A stretch of 64,000 bases of DNA from Phormidium tanganyikae FI6-MK23 (GTDB lineage Bacteria; Cyanobacteriota; Cyanobacteriia; Leptolyngbyales; Leptolyngbyaceae). Of this stretch, positions 63,745 to 64,000 are shown piece after piece (the stretch's first letter is position 1; every line of letters begins with the position of its first letter). The stretch is taken from positions 62,001-126,000 of the forward strand of contig JAHHHU010000006.1 of the NCBI GenBank assembly GCA_019359175.1, read 5' to 3'. Both the position numbers and the translations under genes were made by a program. The notes under the pieces are model-generated. The model was not told the origin of the DNA. It did not search any database and saw nothing but the letters and a program-made list of their open reading frames with translations.

Positions 63745-64000
63745 TCATTCGAGCTTTTCGCCGCTGAGGACGAAGATCGGATCGACAGCCACAAAGGATT
63801 GGCTGGTGCCACGAGTTTCGAGGCGATTTATTGCAGATTGCACAACTTCGATATTTCGGGCGTGAAGTTCGGCAAAGCTTTCTGAAATTTTGTACAGATT
63901 CTCTAGGTTCGCGGCAGTTGCGACGATTCGACCTTGGGGTTTGAGCAGTCGCCACACTTCAGCCAAAATTTCTTTGATCGATCGACCGCCTTCGATACAA
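63745..64000 (-). CDS. cbiT: C-terminus of cobalt-precorrin-6B/7 methyltransferase (CbiT), partial
   Basis: The last 84 codons of a SAM-dependent methyltransferase that enters from the right edge. EGGRSIKEILAEVWRLLKPQGRIVATAANLENL, ELHARNIEVVQSAINRL and SQSFVAVDPIFVLSGEKL match the C-terminus of CbiT, which methylates C15 and decarboxylates the corrin precursor in cobalamin synthesis. The start and the SAM motif I lie outside the window. The 140 bases to cdsA hold no gene. Confidence 0.85.
   Translation of the reverse strand, partial: CIEGGRSIKEILAEVWRLLKPQGRIVATAANLENLYKISESFAELHARNIEVVQSAINRLETRGTSQSFVAVDPIFVLSGEKLE

Overview
The window looks like chromosome of a filamentous, Leptolyngbya-like cyanobacterium. 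The palindrome GCGATCGC (HIP1) and its GATCGC half recur throughout, in genes and even in terminator stems. Several families are typical of cyanobacteria: an ABC1-type kinase, a PaO-like Rieske oxygenase, DUF2358, DUF4912 and DUF2993 proteins, the fatty-acid-hydroxylase/SDR fusion and CbiT. The genus is an inference. I saw no rRNA, tRNA, CRISPR array, prophage or transposase gene.

Layout. 1-9.1 kb: housekeeping and single genes (isochorismatase-like hydrolase, a seven-repeat FG-GAP protein, ABC1 kinase, recN, Rieske oxygenase, rnz). 9.2-12.7 kb: a two-gene heterodimeric ABC exporter with one degenerate ATP site. 12.7-28.1 kb: an extracellular polysaccharide locus with two divergent arms around a 751-bp intergenic region. 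The minus arm holds the priming phosphotransferase, glycosyltransferases, a flippase fused to an acyltransferase and a Wzy/O-antigen-ligase-like protein. The plus arm holds a nucleotide-sugar epimerase, two glycosyltransferases, a 2-oxoglutarate oxygenase and an exported GH10 glycosidase. 28-39.5 kb: two FAD oxidoreductases, a DHA2 efflux pump, a YihY protein, a GlsB-type membrane protein with an acidic partner, a lipoprotein esterase, a GNAT enzyme, topoisomerase IB and a desaturase/SDR fusion. 39.6-51 kb: a FIST-histidine kinase pair, hemB, phoX, a membrane hydrolase, and an ATP-grasp/alpha-E pair. 51.3-58.1 kb: a five-gene stressosome module (RsbR, RsbS, RsbT, an ATPase-PP2C fusion, and an RsbT-like/histidine kinase/receiver hybrid) with a second hybrid kinase upstream. 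58.5-64 kb: small cyanobacterial families, an FHA protein, cdsA and the end of cbiT.

The most interesting signals are two. First, a 171-173-bp MITE-like element has two intact copies, each flanked by a 7-bp direct repeat, and one degenerate relative. Between the intact copies the 81-bp palindromic core is inverted relative to the flanks. Second, the stressosome operon places three RsbT-type ATPase domains in three consecutive genes, the last fused to a phosphorelay kinase.

Convergent gene pairs are usually separated by perfect hairpins (6.5, 43.0 and 46.0 kb). Others simply overlap (12.7, 28.07 and 62.7 kb). Start codons were adjusted where a ribosome-binding site or family knowledge favoured an internal start.
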